Program-made: the position numbers and the translations under genes | Assembly: GCF_047638075.1 (NCBI RefSeq) | Contig: NZ_JBLJBV010000064.1 | Location: 1 to 62,989 of the forward strand | DNA: 62,989 nucleotides | Source of the DNA: UBA6197 sp047638075 | GTDB lineage: Bacteria; Pseudomonadota; Alphaproteobacteria; Rhodobacterales; Rhodobacteraceae | Reading direction: 5' to 3' | In this document: positions 1-7,862 of the stretch, piece after piece | Position numbering within the stretch: the stretch's first letter is position 1 | Layout of the letters: each line of letters starts with the position of its first letter | Notes under the pieces: model-generated | What the model saw: only the letters and a program-made list of their open reading frames with translations | What the model was told of the DNA's origin: nothing | Databases searched by the model: none

Positions 1-17
1 TGCGAAAACGTCTATGA

Positions 18-55
18 TCGAGCCATTGTGCGCCATTGGTTCAAGAACAATGGCG
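18..55 (-). repeat. Hairpin element, family 2, copy 1
   Basis: On the minus strand it reads GAGCCATTGGAACGCCATTG and then TTCTTGAACCAATGGC. It aligns over about 38 bp with the copy at 645-682. The outer arms GCCATTG and CAATGGC pair. In the other copy the same positions are GCCAGTG and CACTGGC, a compensatory change. It sits exactly where transposase homology stops after NKLW. Confidence 0.6.
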
Positions 56-222
56 TTCCAATGGCTCGCCCCATAGCTTGTTTGGACGATCCGCCTTGAA
101 CAACCGGTTCACTTTATCGTCTGGGCAGGGCTGAGACGTGTCGGGGTTCGTGGTGATGACCTTTTTGCCTCGAACCACGCCTCTGAGGCCCAAACTGCGC
201 ATCAAGCGTTCCACGGTGCAGC

Positions 223-268
223 CGTTGCCCGGCAGGCGATTTGCACAGCAAATCTGCCGAGAGGGGGG
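223..268 (-). repeat. Hairpin element, family 1, copy 1
   Basis: Left flank CCCCCTCTCG (minus strand), then a core with arms GATTTGC and GCAAATC around loop TGT, then right flank CTGCCGGGCAACGG. About 46 bp; the exact left edge is uncertain by one base. Inserted in orfB between codons for GEDVA and CTVERLMR. Confidence 0.8.
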
Positions 269-436
269 CAACGTCTTCGCCGCCTCGCCGGAGAACGTGC
301 CAAACTTTCCGCGCACCGTAAAGTTTGCAGTTGTCGGTCCAAGCCTTGTCGATCTTGAGGCTCAGGGCGGCATCAGACTTGGCCCGGGGCGATGCTCGAT
401 CCGGGTCGAACAAGATGGCACGCCGGTCATAATAGG

Positions 437-482
437 TGCCCTCTCGGCAGAATTGCTGTGCAATTCGCCTGCCGGGTAACAG
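437..482 (+). repeat. Hairpin element, family 1, copy 2
   Basis: Same architecture as the copy at 223-268 but in opposite orientation. The core arms are GAATTGC and GCAATTC where copy 1 has GATTTGC and GCAAATC: both sides of the stem changed together. The right flank reads CTGCCGGGTAACAG. Inserted in orfB between QFAPS and the YYDRRA segment. Confidence 0.8.
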
Positions 483-581
483 AAGGGGCAAACTGCAGCG
501 CTCTGCAGATTGGCTCGACCCCGAGTGCTTCACGGCTTTCCTCAATAAAAGCAATCATTTGCGAAATGGGCGGTCGAGCTC

Positions 582-623
582 CCGTTGCCCGGCAGCGGTT
601 TGCAAGCAAACCGCGAGAGGGGG
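582..623 (-). repeat. Hairpin element, family 1, copy 3
   Basis: Exactly 42 bp: CCCCCTCTCG, core CGGTTTGC-TT-GCAAACCG (perfect 8-bp stem), CTGCCGGGCAACGG. Inserted in the tail of orfA between the YFAQ and ELDRPF codons. Being a multiple of three, it leaves the local frame open. Confidence 0.85.
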
Positions 624-644
624 CTGGGCAAAATAAGCGTTCGC

Positions 645-682
645 CAGTGGGCTTGAACCAGTGGCGCCTTCACTGGCTCACC
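645..682 (-). repeat. Hairpin element, family 2, copy 2
   Basis: 38 bp on the minus strand starting GGTGAGCCAGTGAAGGCGCC and ending TTCAAGCCCACTG. It is inserted between the orfA codons for NEILRK and the YFAQ tail. GCCAGTG can pair with either of two downstream CACTGG blocks, so alternative hairpins are possible. Its length is not a multiple of three, so it shifts the frame. Confidence 0.65.
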
Positions 683-927
683 CTTACGCAAGATCTCATT
701 AGCTTGGCGCAGTTCGCGCACTTCTCGCTCCAACTCTTTGATCCGTGCAATCTCAGCGCTGGTAGGGCCCGGTCGCTCGCCACCATCACGCTGGATCTGA
801 CGCATCCAAACGCGAAGGCTGTCCGGCGAACAACCCAATTTACCAGCGATCGCTGTCAGCGCCGCAGCCTCAGACTGATAATCATCGCGGTGCTCCATAA
901 CCAACCGAACCGCACGCTCGCGGAACT

Positions 928-966
928 CACCTTCTCGTGCATTTGCAATGCACTGTCAGGCAACGG
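928..966 (+). repeat. Hairpin element, family 1, copy 4 (diverged)
   Basis: CACCTTCTCG, core TGCATT-TGC-AATGCA, then CTGTCAGGCAACGG; 39 bp. It interrupts orfA right after the PFSP codons near the N-terminus. Both flanks are recognisable but diverged. Confidence 0.7.
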
Positions 967-1054
967 GTGAAAATGGCTTCGAGGTCTTCTTTTGATTCTG
1001 TTCCATAACGGGCAATTCTCCGAGAGTTTTGCCCTCCGGTGAACCCGGGGCGGT

Positions 1055-1190
1055 TCATTCCGCTTCGACCCAGTCGCAACGGCCGCCCAGCGTGCGGTCG
1101 GCGGCGAGCGCCGCACCGATGCTGGCAGTCAGCGTGTCGAATGCGGTGTCACGGTCGGCGCCTTGCACGACCGCCTCGATCTCGGCCCGG
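1055..1190 (-). pseudogene. Phage/GTA tail-component gene, C-terminal fragment cut by IS
   Basis: The minus-strand frame ends DTAFDTLTASIGAALAADRT and then LGGRCDWVEAE, after which the IS end at 1057 supplies a stop codon. This stretch resembles a small tail-completion protein seen in Rhodobacterales prophages, judged from recalled family appearance only. Upstream (about 1190) it joins an unrelated ATPase fragment, so both ends are damaged. Confidence 0.45.
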
Positions 1191-1203
1191 TGCTGATGAT
1201 GGT

Positions 1204-1434
1204 ACCGCCGCCGCAATCGCAGGCCAGGTCGGCATCGAGCACCGCGCCGAACTGATGCCCGAGGACAAGGTCGCCGCAATCCGCGAGATGGTGGCGAATG
1301 GCCGGGTCCTCATGGTCGGCGACGGCATCAACGACGTCCCAGCCCTGGCCTCGGCGCATGTCGGCGTGGCGATGGGATCCGGAACCGACGTGGCGCTCGA
1401 GACCGCCGATGCCGCAATCCTGCGCAACCGGGTC
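1204..1434 (+). pseudogene. Heavy-metal P-type ATPase, internal fragment (ZntA/CadA-like)
   Basis: Codes for the P/N-domain hinge of a P1B-type ATPase: ELMPEDKVAAIREM, then the hinge motif MVGDGINDVPALASAHVG, then MGSGTDVALETADAAIL. The phosphorylation motif and all membrane segments on both sides are absent. The open frame runs on without homology to 1497. It is a stump of a zinc/cadmium/lead-type exporter, distinct from the two intact copper ATPases here. Confidence 0.75.
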
Positions 1435-1517
1435 ACTTCACGCCGAGTTGACGTTCTGCCTGAGATTCCCCGCTTCGCACAATGGACATTCTCGTGAGCA
1501 GCGCCTATCTTTCAGGC

Positions 1518-1877
1518 ATGCTCGCGCGCCTCATCAGCATCCTTGCCATACTCGCGATCGCCGTTGTCGCCACGGTCAGTGCAGCGCATGCGGCGCGCAT
1601 GGTTGGCATGCAGGCGGATCACGCGGTCCATGCGGGCGAAATGATGCACGCTTCGGCCGACGTTTATCCGTCCTGCGACGGCGGCCAGCATTGTGGATCG
1701 GCTGATGCCGGAATGTGCGAGTTCGTCTGCGCGGGCCTGTCGGTCGTTCTGACGATGCCGGGTGCTGAAACCGGCCACGCGTTCGGGCCTGCCAGCCACG
1801 ATCTTCCGTCCGAGCCCAGCCATGTCAGCAGTTCGCCCGGACTGAACGAGCGACCTCCGAAACTCCGTCTCCTCTGA
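1518..1877 (+). CDS. Small exported Cys/His/Met-rich protein preceding the copper oxidase
   Basis: About 119 residues. The N-terminus MLARLISILAILAIAVVAT is a membrane/signal segment ending near AHAA. The mature part is rich in possible copper ligands: several Met and His, then CDGGQHC and MCEFVCAGL. The tail ends NERPPKLRLL. A protein with the same plan and a similar tail (DRPPKFL) precedes the second multicopper oxidase at 22405-22749, so this is a conserved partner. It may be a CopL/DUF2946-like periplasmic copper protein; that name is a guess. The start is uncertain: an upstream ATG at 1482 and GTG at 1494 are in frame. Confidence 0.6.
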   Translation: MLARLISILAILAIAVVATVSAAHAARMVGMQADHAVHAGEMMHASADVYPSCDGGQHCGSADAGMCEFVCAGLSVVLTMPGAETGHAFGPASHDLPSEPSHVSSSPGLNERPPKLRLL

Positions 1878-1950
1878 GCGCGCCCGGGCCGGTGCCCGTG
1901 GCGTCCCATCGGTTTTGATGAACGGGACGGCATGTCCCGAGGAGACGACC

Positions 1951-3483
1951 ATGAATACCCTTTCGCGACGCGGCTTTCTTGCCGCAAGTGCGGCAGCCAT
2001 CGCTGCGGCCCAGATGCCCCGCCTTGCCTTCGCGCAGAGCGTGGCCCCAATCTCCCTTTCGGCTGCAACCCGCACCCTCGACATCGACGGGCGCGCCGCG
2101 ACCGTCTTCGGTCTTGCAGGCCCCGGCGGCCAAGGCCTGGTCCTCGACCCCAGCCAGAGGTTCCGGGTCGATCTGTCCAACGATCTCGACGTGGGGACCA
2201 TCATCCACTGGCATGGTCAGATCCCGCCCAATGCACAGGACGGCGTGCCGGACATGCCGATGCCCTTGCTCGCGCCGGGCGAGACCCGATCCTACGATTT
2301 CGAGGCGCGGCCGGGCACCCACTGGATGCACAGCCATGTGCCGATACAGGAGATGCAACAACTCGCCGCACCGCTGATCGTGCGCACGCAGGAGGATCTG
2401 GCAGCAGACCGGCAGGAGGTCGTGATGTTCCTGCATGACTTCTCCTTCAAGTCTCCCGAGGAGGTTCTCGCCGAAATCGGCGGCGGACACGGCGTTGGCC
2501 ATGGCGCCGATCCCGGTGCGCCAGCCGCGCAGGGCATGCCCATGGGCGGAATGGGTGCGATGCAGGGCATGGATCACAGTGCCATGGGCGGCATGCCGAT
2601 GGGCAATATGCCGAGCATGGGCGGGATGATGGGCATGGGCGGCCAGATGGGCGGTATGGCCATGGACCTGAACGACTATGACTGGGACGCGTATCTCGCC
2701 AATGACCGGACGCTGTCGGATCCCGAGGTGGTGCGGGTCGAGCGTGGCGGGCGCATCCGGCTCCGGGTCATCAACGCCGCCGCGGCGACGGTGTTCTGGG
2801 TCGAGACCGGGACGGCCGAGGCACGCCTCGTCGCAGTGGACGGTCATGCGGTGCAGCCGCTTGCCGGCAGCCGGTTCGGGCTGGCGATGGGCCAGCGTCT
2901 GGACATCGAAATCGATCTGCCGAACGAGGGCGGCGCCTGGCCGATTCTTGCGCTACGCGAAGGGGCGCGGGAGCGCACCGGGCTCATCCTCGCCACGCAG
3001 GGTGCCGAGGTCCAGCGCCTAGATGCCGTCGCGCCGTCCGAAGCGCCCGCTTTCGACACCGATCTGGCGCAGGAGGCCCGCCTGATCACGCTGAATGCCC
3101 TGCCGGACCGGCCGGTGGATCGCAGCCAGATGCTGATGCTGGGCGGCTCGATGCAGCCCTATGTCTGGACGATCAATGGAGCCGTCTGGGGCCAGCACCA
3201 GCCGATCACCGCACGCAGCGGCGAGCGCGTCGTGCTGTCGTTCCACAACATGTCGATGATGGCCCACCCGATGCATCTGCACGGCCATGTGTTCCAGATC
3301 GTCGGGTTGAACGGGCGACGTGTTGCCGGTGCGCTGCGCGACACGGTTCATGTGCCGCCGATGTCTATGGTCGATGTCGCGCTCGATGCCGGCGAGGCCG
3401 CGCGCTGGATGCTGCACTGTCACCACATGCCGCACCTCGCCTCGGGCATGATGACCGAGTTCGCGGTCACTGCTTCGGTCTGA
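1951..3483 (+). CDS. Periplasmic multicopper oxidase (CopA/CueO type), copy 1
   Basis: 510-residue copper-detoxifying oxidase, expected to oxidise Cu(I) in the periplasm. The start at 1951 follows GAGGAGA and opens a Tat signal (SRRGFLAASAAA). All four copper-binding blocks are present: HWHG near residue 86, HSH near 127, HPMHLHGH near 439, and HCHHMPHLASGM near 489, so type 1, 2 and 3 sites are complete. A Met-rich insert (GMPMGGMGAMQGMDHS and onward, about residues 195-235) is typical of cuprous oxidases. It heads copper block 1; a paralogue lies at 20835-22331. Confidence 0.93.
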   Translation: MNTLSRRGFLAASAAAIAAAQMPRLAFAQSVAPISLSAATRTLDIDGRAATVFGLAGPGGQGLVLDPSQRFRVDLSNDLDVGTIIHWHGQIPPNAQDGVPDMPMPLLAPGETRSYDFEARPGTHWMHSHVPIQEMQQLAAPLIVRTQEDLAADRQEVVMFLHDFSFKSPEEVLAEIGGGHGVGHGADPGAPAAQGMPMGGMGAMQGMDHSAMGGMPMGNMPSMGGMMGMGGQMGGMAMDLNDYDWDAYLANDRTLSDPEVVRVERGGRIRLRVINAAAATVFWVETGTAEARLVAVDGHAVQPLAGSRFGLAMGQRLDIEIDLPNEGGAWPILALREGARERTGLILATQGAEVQRLDAVAPSEAPAFDTDLAQEARLITLNALPDRPVDRSQMLMLGGSMQPYVWTINGAVWGQHQPITARSGERVVLSFHNMSMMAHPMHLHGHVFQIVGLNGRRVAGALRDTVHVPPMSMVDVALDAGEAARWMLHCHHMPHLASGMMTEFAVTASV

Positions 3484-3487
3484 CTTA

Positions 3488-3516
3488 GTCGGGGCGCTCG
3501 GACCGATCGCCCCGAC
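3488..3516 (+). terminator. Stem-loop after multicopper oxidase
   Basis: GTCGGGGCG and CGCCCCGAC form a 9-bp stem with an 11-base loop just after the stop. There is no clear T-run, so it may only stabilise the transcript end. Confidence 0.4.
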
Positions 3517-3589
3517 GTCCTGTCCCATGTTGTCGCAAGGGTCAGTTACGAAGCCGATCCTGCGGATAAAAAACACGGAGAATGAAATA

Positions 3590-3715
3590 ATGAACGGCGA
3601 CAACACGGGCTCGATGATAGGTTGGGGAATGAGCTTCGGTTGGCTCTGGATGATCGTTAACCTTATGCTGGTCGATCTCGTGATTGCCGCGCTGGTAAAA
3701 TATCTGCGCAAGTGA
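3590..3715 (+). CDS. Single-span mini membrane protein, copy 1
   Basis: 41 residues: a Gly/Met-rich head (MNGDNTGSMIGWGMSFG), one hydrophobic helix and a short basic tail LVKYLRK. No known function. Copper block 2 carries the same gene at 15884-16003 in the same position before the DUF302 gene, so it is conserved with copper resistance. The start at 3590 is chosen because the copies align from MNG. Confidence 0.7.
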   Translation: MNGDNTGSMIGWGMSFGWLWMIVNLMLVDLVIAALVKYLRK

Positions 3716-3801
3716 GGGCTTCCCTGCCCGGAAAAGCCATGGGCATCGTTGTTTTGCTGAATGCGCTTAACTTGCAGTAACATTCGTTCAGGAGGTGAGA
3801 T

Positions 3802-4287
3802 ATGAACTACGGACGTTTCTTTGCAATGATCGCGACTTCGACGGTTGTGATGTTTGGATTGATGTATCTGAACACCTACGCGCTCGACCACATCTTCTTT
3901 TCGCAGACGAGGATGTGGATGGCGATCTATATGGGTGCGGTGATGGCAATCATCATGCTCGCTTTCATGCTGGGCATGTATTCCAACAAGAAGGTCAATT
4001 TCGCGATCTTCGCGGGCGCTGCTGCATCCTTCGCCCTGTCGCTGTGGCTTGTCCGCAGCCAGGAGACGGTCGACGACCTTGCCTGGATGCGAGCGATGAT
4101 TCCACACCATTCCATCGCCATCCTCACCAGCGAGCGGGCCAATATCTCGGACCCGAGGGTTCGGGCACTGGCCGATGCGATCATCGAGGCACAGCTCAGC
4201 GAAATTGCTGAAATGAAGAATTACATCGCAGACATCGAGGCGAATGGCGAGGCACCCGCGGGCACACCCCGCGCCGAAGTTGAATGA
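3802..4287 (+). CDS. DUF305 membrane-anchored protein
   Basis: 161 residues with a strong ribosome site (AGGAGGTGAGAT) before the start. Three hydrophobic segments lie in residues 5-90. They are followed by a C-terminal DUF305-like helical segment containing AMIPHHSIAI near residue 100, whose Met and His residues are the likely metal ligands. DUF305 proteins are frequent in copper-resistance clusters; the exact role is unknown. It sits between the mini membrane protein and the DUF302 gene, and block 2 lacks a counterpart. Confidence 0.8.
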   Translation: MNYGRFFAMIATSTVVMFGLMYLNTYALDHIFFSQTRMWMAIYMGAVMAIIMLAFMLGMYSNKKVNFAIFAGAAASFALSLWLVRSQETVDDLAWMRAMIPHHSIAILTSERANISDPRVRALADAIIEAQLSEIAEMKNYIADIEANGEAPAGTPRAEVE

Positions 4288-4353
4288 CGCCGCAGCCCGG
4301 TGGAGAGCAGATTGCGCTGCTGGAGTAGAAGTCATGAACCGAAAGGAACAACA

Positions 4354-4740
4354 ATGGACTACACGATCAACCGCCTGATAGCGAACGCAGAATTTGACGC
4401 CGTCGAGGCCCGCACCCGCGCGGCGTTGACCGACAACGGTTTCGGCATCCTGACCGAGATCGACGTCAAGGCGACGATGAAGAAGAAGCTCGACGTCGAA
4501 ATGCCGGCCTACCGCATCCTCGGGGCTTGCAACCCGAAGATGGCGTATCAGGCCATCGGGCTCGAACCACGGGTGGGCGCGATGCTGCCCTGCAATGTCA
4601 TCCTGCGCGAAGTAGAGGGTGGCGTGGAGGTCAGCGCCATCGACCCGGTGGCGTCGATGCAGGCGATCGAGAACACGGAGCTGACCGCCGTGGCGGGCGA
4701 TGTCCGCGACCTTCTGGCGAAGGCCGTCGAGGCGATCTGA
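4354..4740 (+). CDS. DUF302 family protein, copy 1
   Basis: 128-residue soluble protein, start preceded by GAAAGGAA. It carries the DUF302 signature in the middle (KKKLDVEMPAYRILGACNP) and PCNVILRE. DUF302 proteins are small, often paired with metal or sulfur stress genes, and of unknown biochemistry. Its stop is one base before the ATG of the TVP38-type gene, so the two are translated together. The paralogue at 16021-16407 has the same partner. Confidence 0.85.
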   Translation: MDYTINRLIANAEFDAVEARTRAALTDNGFGILTEIDVKATMKKKLDVEMPAYRILGACNPKMAYQAIGLEPRVGAMLPCNVILREVEGGVEVSAIDPVASMQAIENTELTAVAGDVRDLLAKAVEAI

Positions 4741-4741
4741 G

Positions 4742-5425
4742 ATGAGCCTGCGCACCGTCATCCTCGCAGTGCTGGCGATCCTCGGGATCGTCTCGCTCGG
4801 GTTCTGGCTCTTCGCGCCTTCGGTCTTTGCCGAGGCACGCGAACTGCTAGATGGCGAGCGCCTAGAGGGGCTGGTGGAGCGCGCCGGGCTCTGGGGGCCG
4901 GTGCTTATCGTCACGCTGATGACTGTCGCGGTCGTGGCCAGCCCGATCCTGAGTGCTCCGATCGCGCTGGCTGCCGGCGCGGCCTACGGGCATGTCTGGG
5001 GTGCCGTCCAGGTCGTGATCGGCGCCGAGCTCGGGGCGCTGATCGCCTTCGGCCTCGCACGGGTGCTGGGGCATGATGTGCTGCGGCGGGTGTTCGGCGA
5101 CCGCGTCGATGCCGGGTTGCTCGGTTCGCAAGCCGCTTTGACGGCAACGGTCTTCGCCAGCCGCCTGATGCCGTCCGTGTCCTTCGACATGATCAGTTAC
5201 GCGGCAGGGCTCAGCCGACTACACGCCTGGCGTTTCGCGCTGGCAACGCTGGCCGGGATCATTCCGGCAAGCTTCCTACTGGCGCATTTCGGCGGCGAGG
5301 CGGTCAGCGGGGACATGGGCCGGGCGACATGGGCGGTGCTCGGGTTGGGGCTTGTGACGGGGTTGCCGCTTCTCTGGGTGGCGATGCTGCGGAGGCCTGA
5401 AACGGGCGCTCAGGATCATCATTGA
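4742..5425 (+). CDS. TVP38/TMEM64 (DedA-like) membrane protein, copy 1
   Basis: 227 residues with about five hydrophobic helices. It has the SNARE-associated/VTT-type core: PIALAAGAAYGHVWG, then GAELGALIAFGLARVLG, then FASRLMPSVSFDMISYAAG. Family members handle membrane lipids or metals (mercury, selenite) but no substrate is proven. Close spacing to DUF302 upstream; a CueR-like dyad follows before copA. Paralogue at 16409-17080. Confidence 0.85.
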   Translation: MSLRTVILAVLAILGIVSLGFWLFAPSVFAEARELLDGERLEGLVERAGLWGPVLIVTLMTVAVVASPILSAPIALAAGAAYGHVWGAVQVVIGAELGALIAFGLARVLGHDVLRRVFGDRVDAGLLGSQAALTATVFASRLMPSVSFDMISYAAGLSRLHAWRFALATLAGIIPASFLLAHFGGEAVSGDMGRATWAVLGLGLVTGLPLLWVAMLRRPETGAQDHH

Positions 5426-5431
5426 AAGGGC

Positions 5432-5454
5432 TTGAGCCTCCAACGGCTGGAGGC
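5432..5454 (+). promoter_or_regulatory. Probable CueR-type box before copA copy 1
   Basis: TTGAGC (possible -35) runs into the dyad GCCTCCA-acggc-TGGAGGC at 5436-5454, 38 bp before the copA start. The placement of a dyad within a long promoter spacer is the usual MerR-family arrangement. The cueR gene is at 15200-15592. Confidence 0.6.
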
Positions 5455-5491
5455 CGCAAGCTGAAACGAGATACCGAAAGGCTGGCAGACC

Positions 5492-7825
5492 ATGGAGCAC
5501 GATCATCATCACACGGCGCCCGATATCCCGGCGGGGACCGAGACGGCAAAGGACCCGGTCTGCGGGATGACGGTCGCAGTCAAGCCGGACGGACGTCACG
5601 CGGAGTTCCAGGACGAGACGTTCCATTTCTGCTCGGAGAAATGCCAGGCAAAGTTCAAGGCGGATCCCTGGTTCTATGCCTCAGGCCGCGCTGCCGGGCA
5701 GAAGAAGGCAGCCCCGGCCGACGTCCAGTACACCTGCCCGATGCACCCCGAGATCGTCCGCGACGCACCGGGGGCCTGCCCGATCTGCGGCATGGCGCTC
5801 GAGCCGATGGTGCCTTCGGACGAGCCCAGCGAAGAGCTGACGGATTTCACCCGCCGAATGTGGATCTCGGCGGCCGCCGCGGTGCCGCTCATCATCCTGA
5901 CTATGGGCGAACTGGTCGCCCTGCCGGTGCGCGACTGGATCGGGCACCAGACAGCGAGCTATCTCGAGTTCGTTCTCGCGACGCCGATCATTCTCTGGGC
6001 CGCCTTGCCGTTCTTTCAGCGCGGCTGGGATTCGATCGTGAACCGCAGCCCCAACATGTGGACGCTGATCAGCATCGGCGTGGCGGCGGCTTACCTATAT
6101 TCGATCGTCGCGACCTTCCTGCCGGGTTTGTTTCCGGAACAGTACCGGATGGGCCACGGCGTGGGCACCTACTTCGAGGCGGCGGTCGTGATCGTGGCGC
6201 TGGTTTTCGTCGGCCAGGTTCTCGAACTTCGCGCGCGAGAACGCACCGGGGATGCGATCCGCGCGCTTCTGGATCTGGCGCCGAAGACCGCACGGCGCAT
6301 CCTGCCGGACGGCACAGAATACGACGCGCCGCTGGAAAACATCATGGAGGGAGACTGGCTGCGGGTGCGCCCCGGCGATGCCGTGCCGGTGGACGGGACG
6401 GTGATCGACGGCCGATCGTCCTTGGACGAAAGCATGCTGACCGGCGAGTCGATGCCGGTCGAAAAAGGTCCGGGCGATGCGGTGACCGGGGCCACGATCA
6501 ACAAGAACGGCTCTCTGGTGATGGAGGCGGGCAAGGTCGGCGCCGATACGGTGCTGGCGCAGATCGTGGCGATGGTGTCGAACGCGCGCCGGTCCCGCGC
6601 GCCGATCCAGGGGCTGGCGGACCGGGTCTCCGCGGTCTTCGTCCCGACGGTGGTGGCAGTCGCCATTCTCGCCTTCGTCGTCTGGCTGATATTCGGCCCC
6701 GAGCCGGCGCTGGTCTTCGCCATCGCCTCGGCCGTGTCGGTGCTGATCATCGCCTGCCCCTGCGCGCTGGGTCTCGCGACGCCGATCTCGATCACCACGG
6801 CGGCGGGACGCGGGGCGCAGGCTGGCGTGCTGATCAAGGATGCCGAGGCGCTGGAACGCATGGCGAGCGTCGACATGCTGATCGTGGACAAGACCGGTAC
6901 GCTGACCATGGGCAAGCCGAGGCTGACGGATACCGTAGCACTCGGAGATGTGCCCGAAGCCGACCTGCTGTCGCTGGCTGCAGCCCTTGAGCGGGGCTCT
7001 GAGCACCCGCTCGCAGAGGCGATCGTCGAGGGCGCCGAGGCGCAAGGCGCCACGCGCCAGGACGCCGCCGATTTCGATGCCGTCACCGGCAAGGGCGTGC
7101 GTGGCCGCGTCGGCGGGCGCGCGGTGGCGCTCGGCAATGCCGCGATGATGAGGGAGATGCAGCTGGACACGGCTGCGGCCGAAGCCAAGGCCGACTCCCT
7201 GCGCGCCGAGGGCAAGACCGCGATGTTCGTCGCGGTGGATGGCGCGCTTGCTGGCATCGTGGCGGTGGCCGACCCGATCAAGGAGTCCACGGCCCAGGCG
7301 ATCCGGGAACTGCACGCCCAGGGCCTGCGCGTCATCATGGCCACGGGCGACAACGAGCGCACGGCGAGGGCCGTGGCAGGCAGGCTCGGGATCGACGAGG
7401 TGCGCGCGGGCATCCTTCCCGAGGCCAAGAAGGACCTGATCGACCAGTTGCGCCGCGACGGCCGCAAGATCGCGATGGCAGGCGACGGCGTGAACGACGC
7501 CCCCGCGCTGGCCGCCGCCGATGTCGGCATCGCCATGGGGACTGGCGCGGATGTCGCGATGGAAAGTGCCGGGATCACCCTGCTGGGCGGTGACCTGATG
7601 GGCATTGTCCGCGCACGCAAGCTGGCCCGGGCAACCTTGCGCAACATCAAGCAGAACCTCTTCTTCGCCTTCGCCTACAACGCACTCGGAGTGCCGATCG
7701 CAGCGGGGCTGCTCTACCCCGTGACCGGCCTCCTGCTCTCGCCGATGATCGCGGCGGCGGCGATGAGCCTGTCCTCCGTCTCGGTGATCACCAACGCCCT
7801 GCGACTCAGGCGGGTCGATCTCTGA
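5492..7825 (+). CDS. copA: Copper-exporting P1B-type ATPase, copy 1
   Basis: 777 residues. The N-terminus has no classical HMA domain. Instead it has a His-rich start (MEHDHHH), a YHS-like domain (DPVCGMTV, then FHFCSEKCQAKF, residues about 24-65) and a heavy-metal-binding domain (YTCPMHPEIV, then CPICGMALEP, about 75-110). Next come the transmembrane metal site CPCALG near residue 421, the phosphorylation motif DKTGTLTMG near 466, and the hinge GDGVNDAPAL near 663. It should pump Cu(I) from cytoplasm to periplasm, feeding the multicopper oxidase. Very similar to the gene at 17176-19506. Confidence 0.95.
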   Translation: MEHDHHHTAPDIPAGTETAKDPVCGMTVAVKPDGRHAEFQDETFHFCSEKCQAKFKADPWFYASGRAAGQKKAAPADVQYTCPMHPEIVRDAPGACPICGMALEPMVPSDEPSEELTDFTRRMWISAAAAVPLIILTMGELVALPVRDWIGHQTASYLEFVLATPIILWAALPFFQRGWDSIVNRSPNMWTLISIGVAAAYLYSIVATFLPGLFPEQYRMGHGVGTYFEAAVVIVALVFVGQVLELRARERTGDAIRALLDLAPKTARRILPDGTEYDAPLENIMEGDWLRVRPGDAVPVDGTVIDGRSSLDESMLTGESMPVEKGPGDAVTGATINKNGSLVMEAGKVGADTVLAQIVAMVSNARRSRAPIQGLADRVSAVFVPTVVAVAILAFVVWLIFGPEPALVFAIASAVSVLIIACPCALGLATPISITTAAGRGAQAGVLIKDAEALERMASVDMLIVDKTGTLTMGKPRLTDTVALGDVPEADLLSLAAALERGSEHPLAEAIVEGAEAQGATRQDAADFDAVTGKGVRGRVGGRAVALGNAAMMREMQLDTAAAEAKADSLRAEGKTAMFVAVDGALAGIVAVADPIKESTAQAIRELHAQGLRVIMATGDNERTARAVAGRLGIDEVRAGILPEAKKDLIDQLRRDGRKIAMAGDGVNDAPALAAADVGIAMGTGADVAMESAGITLLGGDLMGIVRARKLARATLRNIKQNLFFAFAYNALGVPIAAGLLYPVTGLLLSPMIAAAAMSLSSVSVITNALRLRRVDL

Positions 7826-7862
7826 CTTGCAAGCAGCCCAGACCATCAGAAAGGAAAACCAA

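Larger units (their letters stand above)
1..558 (-). pseudogene. IS3 orfB (DDE transposase) N-terminal half, interrupted
   Basis: Starts MIAFIEESREALGVEPICRA, a typical IS3 orfB N-terminus overlapping the end of orfA. It continues in shifted frames as YYDRRAILFDPDRASPR, then KLYGARKVWHVLRR, then RLMRSLGLRGVVRGKK and NRLFKADRPNKLW. The frame changes occur at hairpin elements (437-482 and 223-268), and the homology stops at a third (about 18-55). The first catalytic Asp would come just after NKLW and is missing. Cut by the window edge. Confidence 0.8.
555..1006 (-). pseudogene. IS3 orfA (transposase HTH subunit), interrupted
   Basis: The start at 1006 gives the N-terminus MEQNQKKTSKPFSP, which is then broken by a hairpin insert at 928-966. 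The correct frame resumes with ERAVRLVMEHRDDY-like sequence and runs through the HTH (KLGCSPDSLRVWMRQ) and the coiled region ELEREVRELRQANEIL. After NEILRK two further hairpin elements (645-682 and 582-623) interrupt the YFAQ-ELDRPF tail before the natural stop near 555. Family IS3 orfA proteins are about 90-100 residues. Inactivated by frameshift. Confidence 0.8.
1..1057 (-). mobile_element. IS3-family insertion sequence, decayed, cut by the window edge
   Basis: Minus-strand IS3-type element with an orfA-orfB layout. The right end starts with an inverted-repeat-like TGAACCGCCCCGGG at 1044-1057, directly after a truncated phage gene. Fragments recognisable as IS3 transposase are present in order: the HTH/leucine-zipper protein and then the N-terminal half of the integrase-like protein. 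The reading frame is broken repeatedly by six short hairpin insertions (about 18-55, 223-268, 437-482, 582-623, 645-682, 928-966). The catalytic DDE core is not in the window. The element cannot make an active transposase as it stands. Confidence 0.85.

Noticed and set aside
1204..1497. Functional small P-type ATPase-like protein
   Set aside because: Only the hinge region is present; membrane segments and phosphorylation site are missing.
3019..4914. Long minus-strand open frame antisense to the copper genes
   Set aside because: Composition is typical of a shadow frame in GC-rich DNA; the plus strand has five well-supported genes here with ribosome sites.
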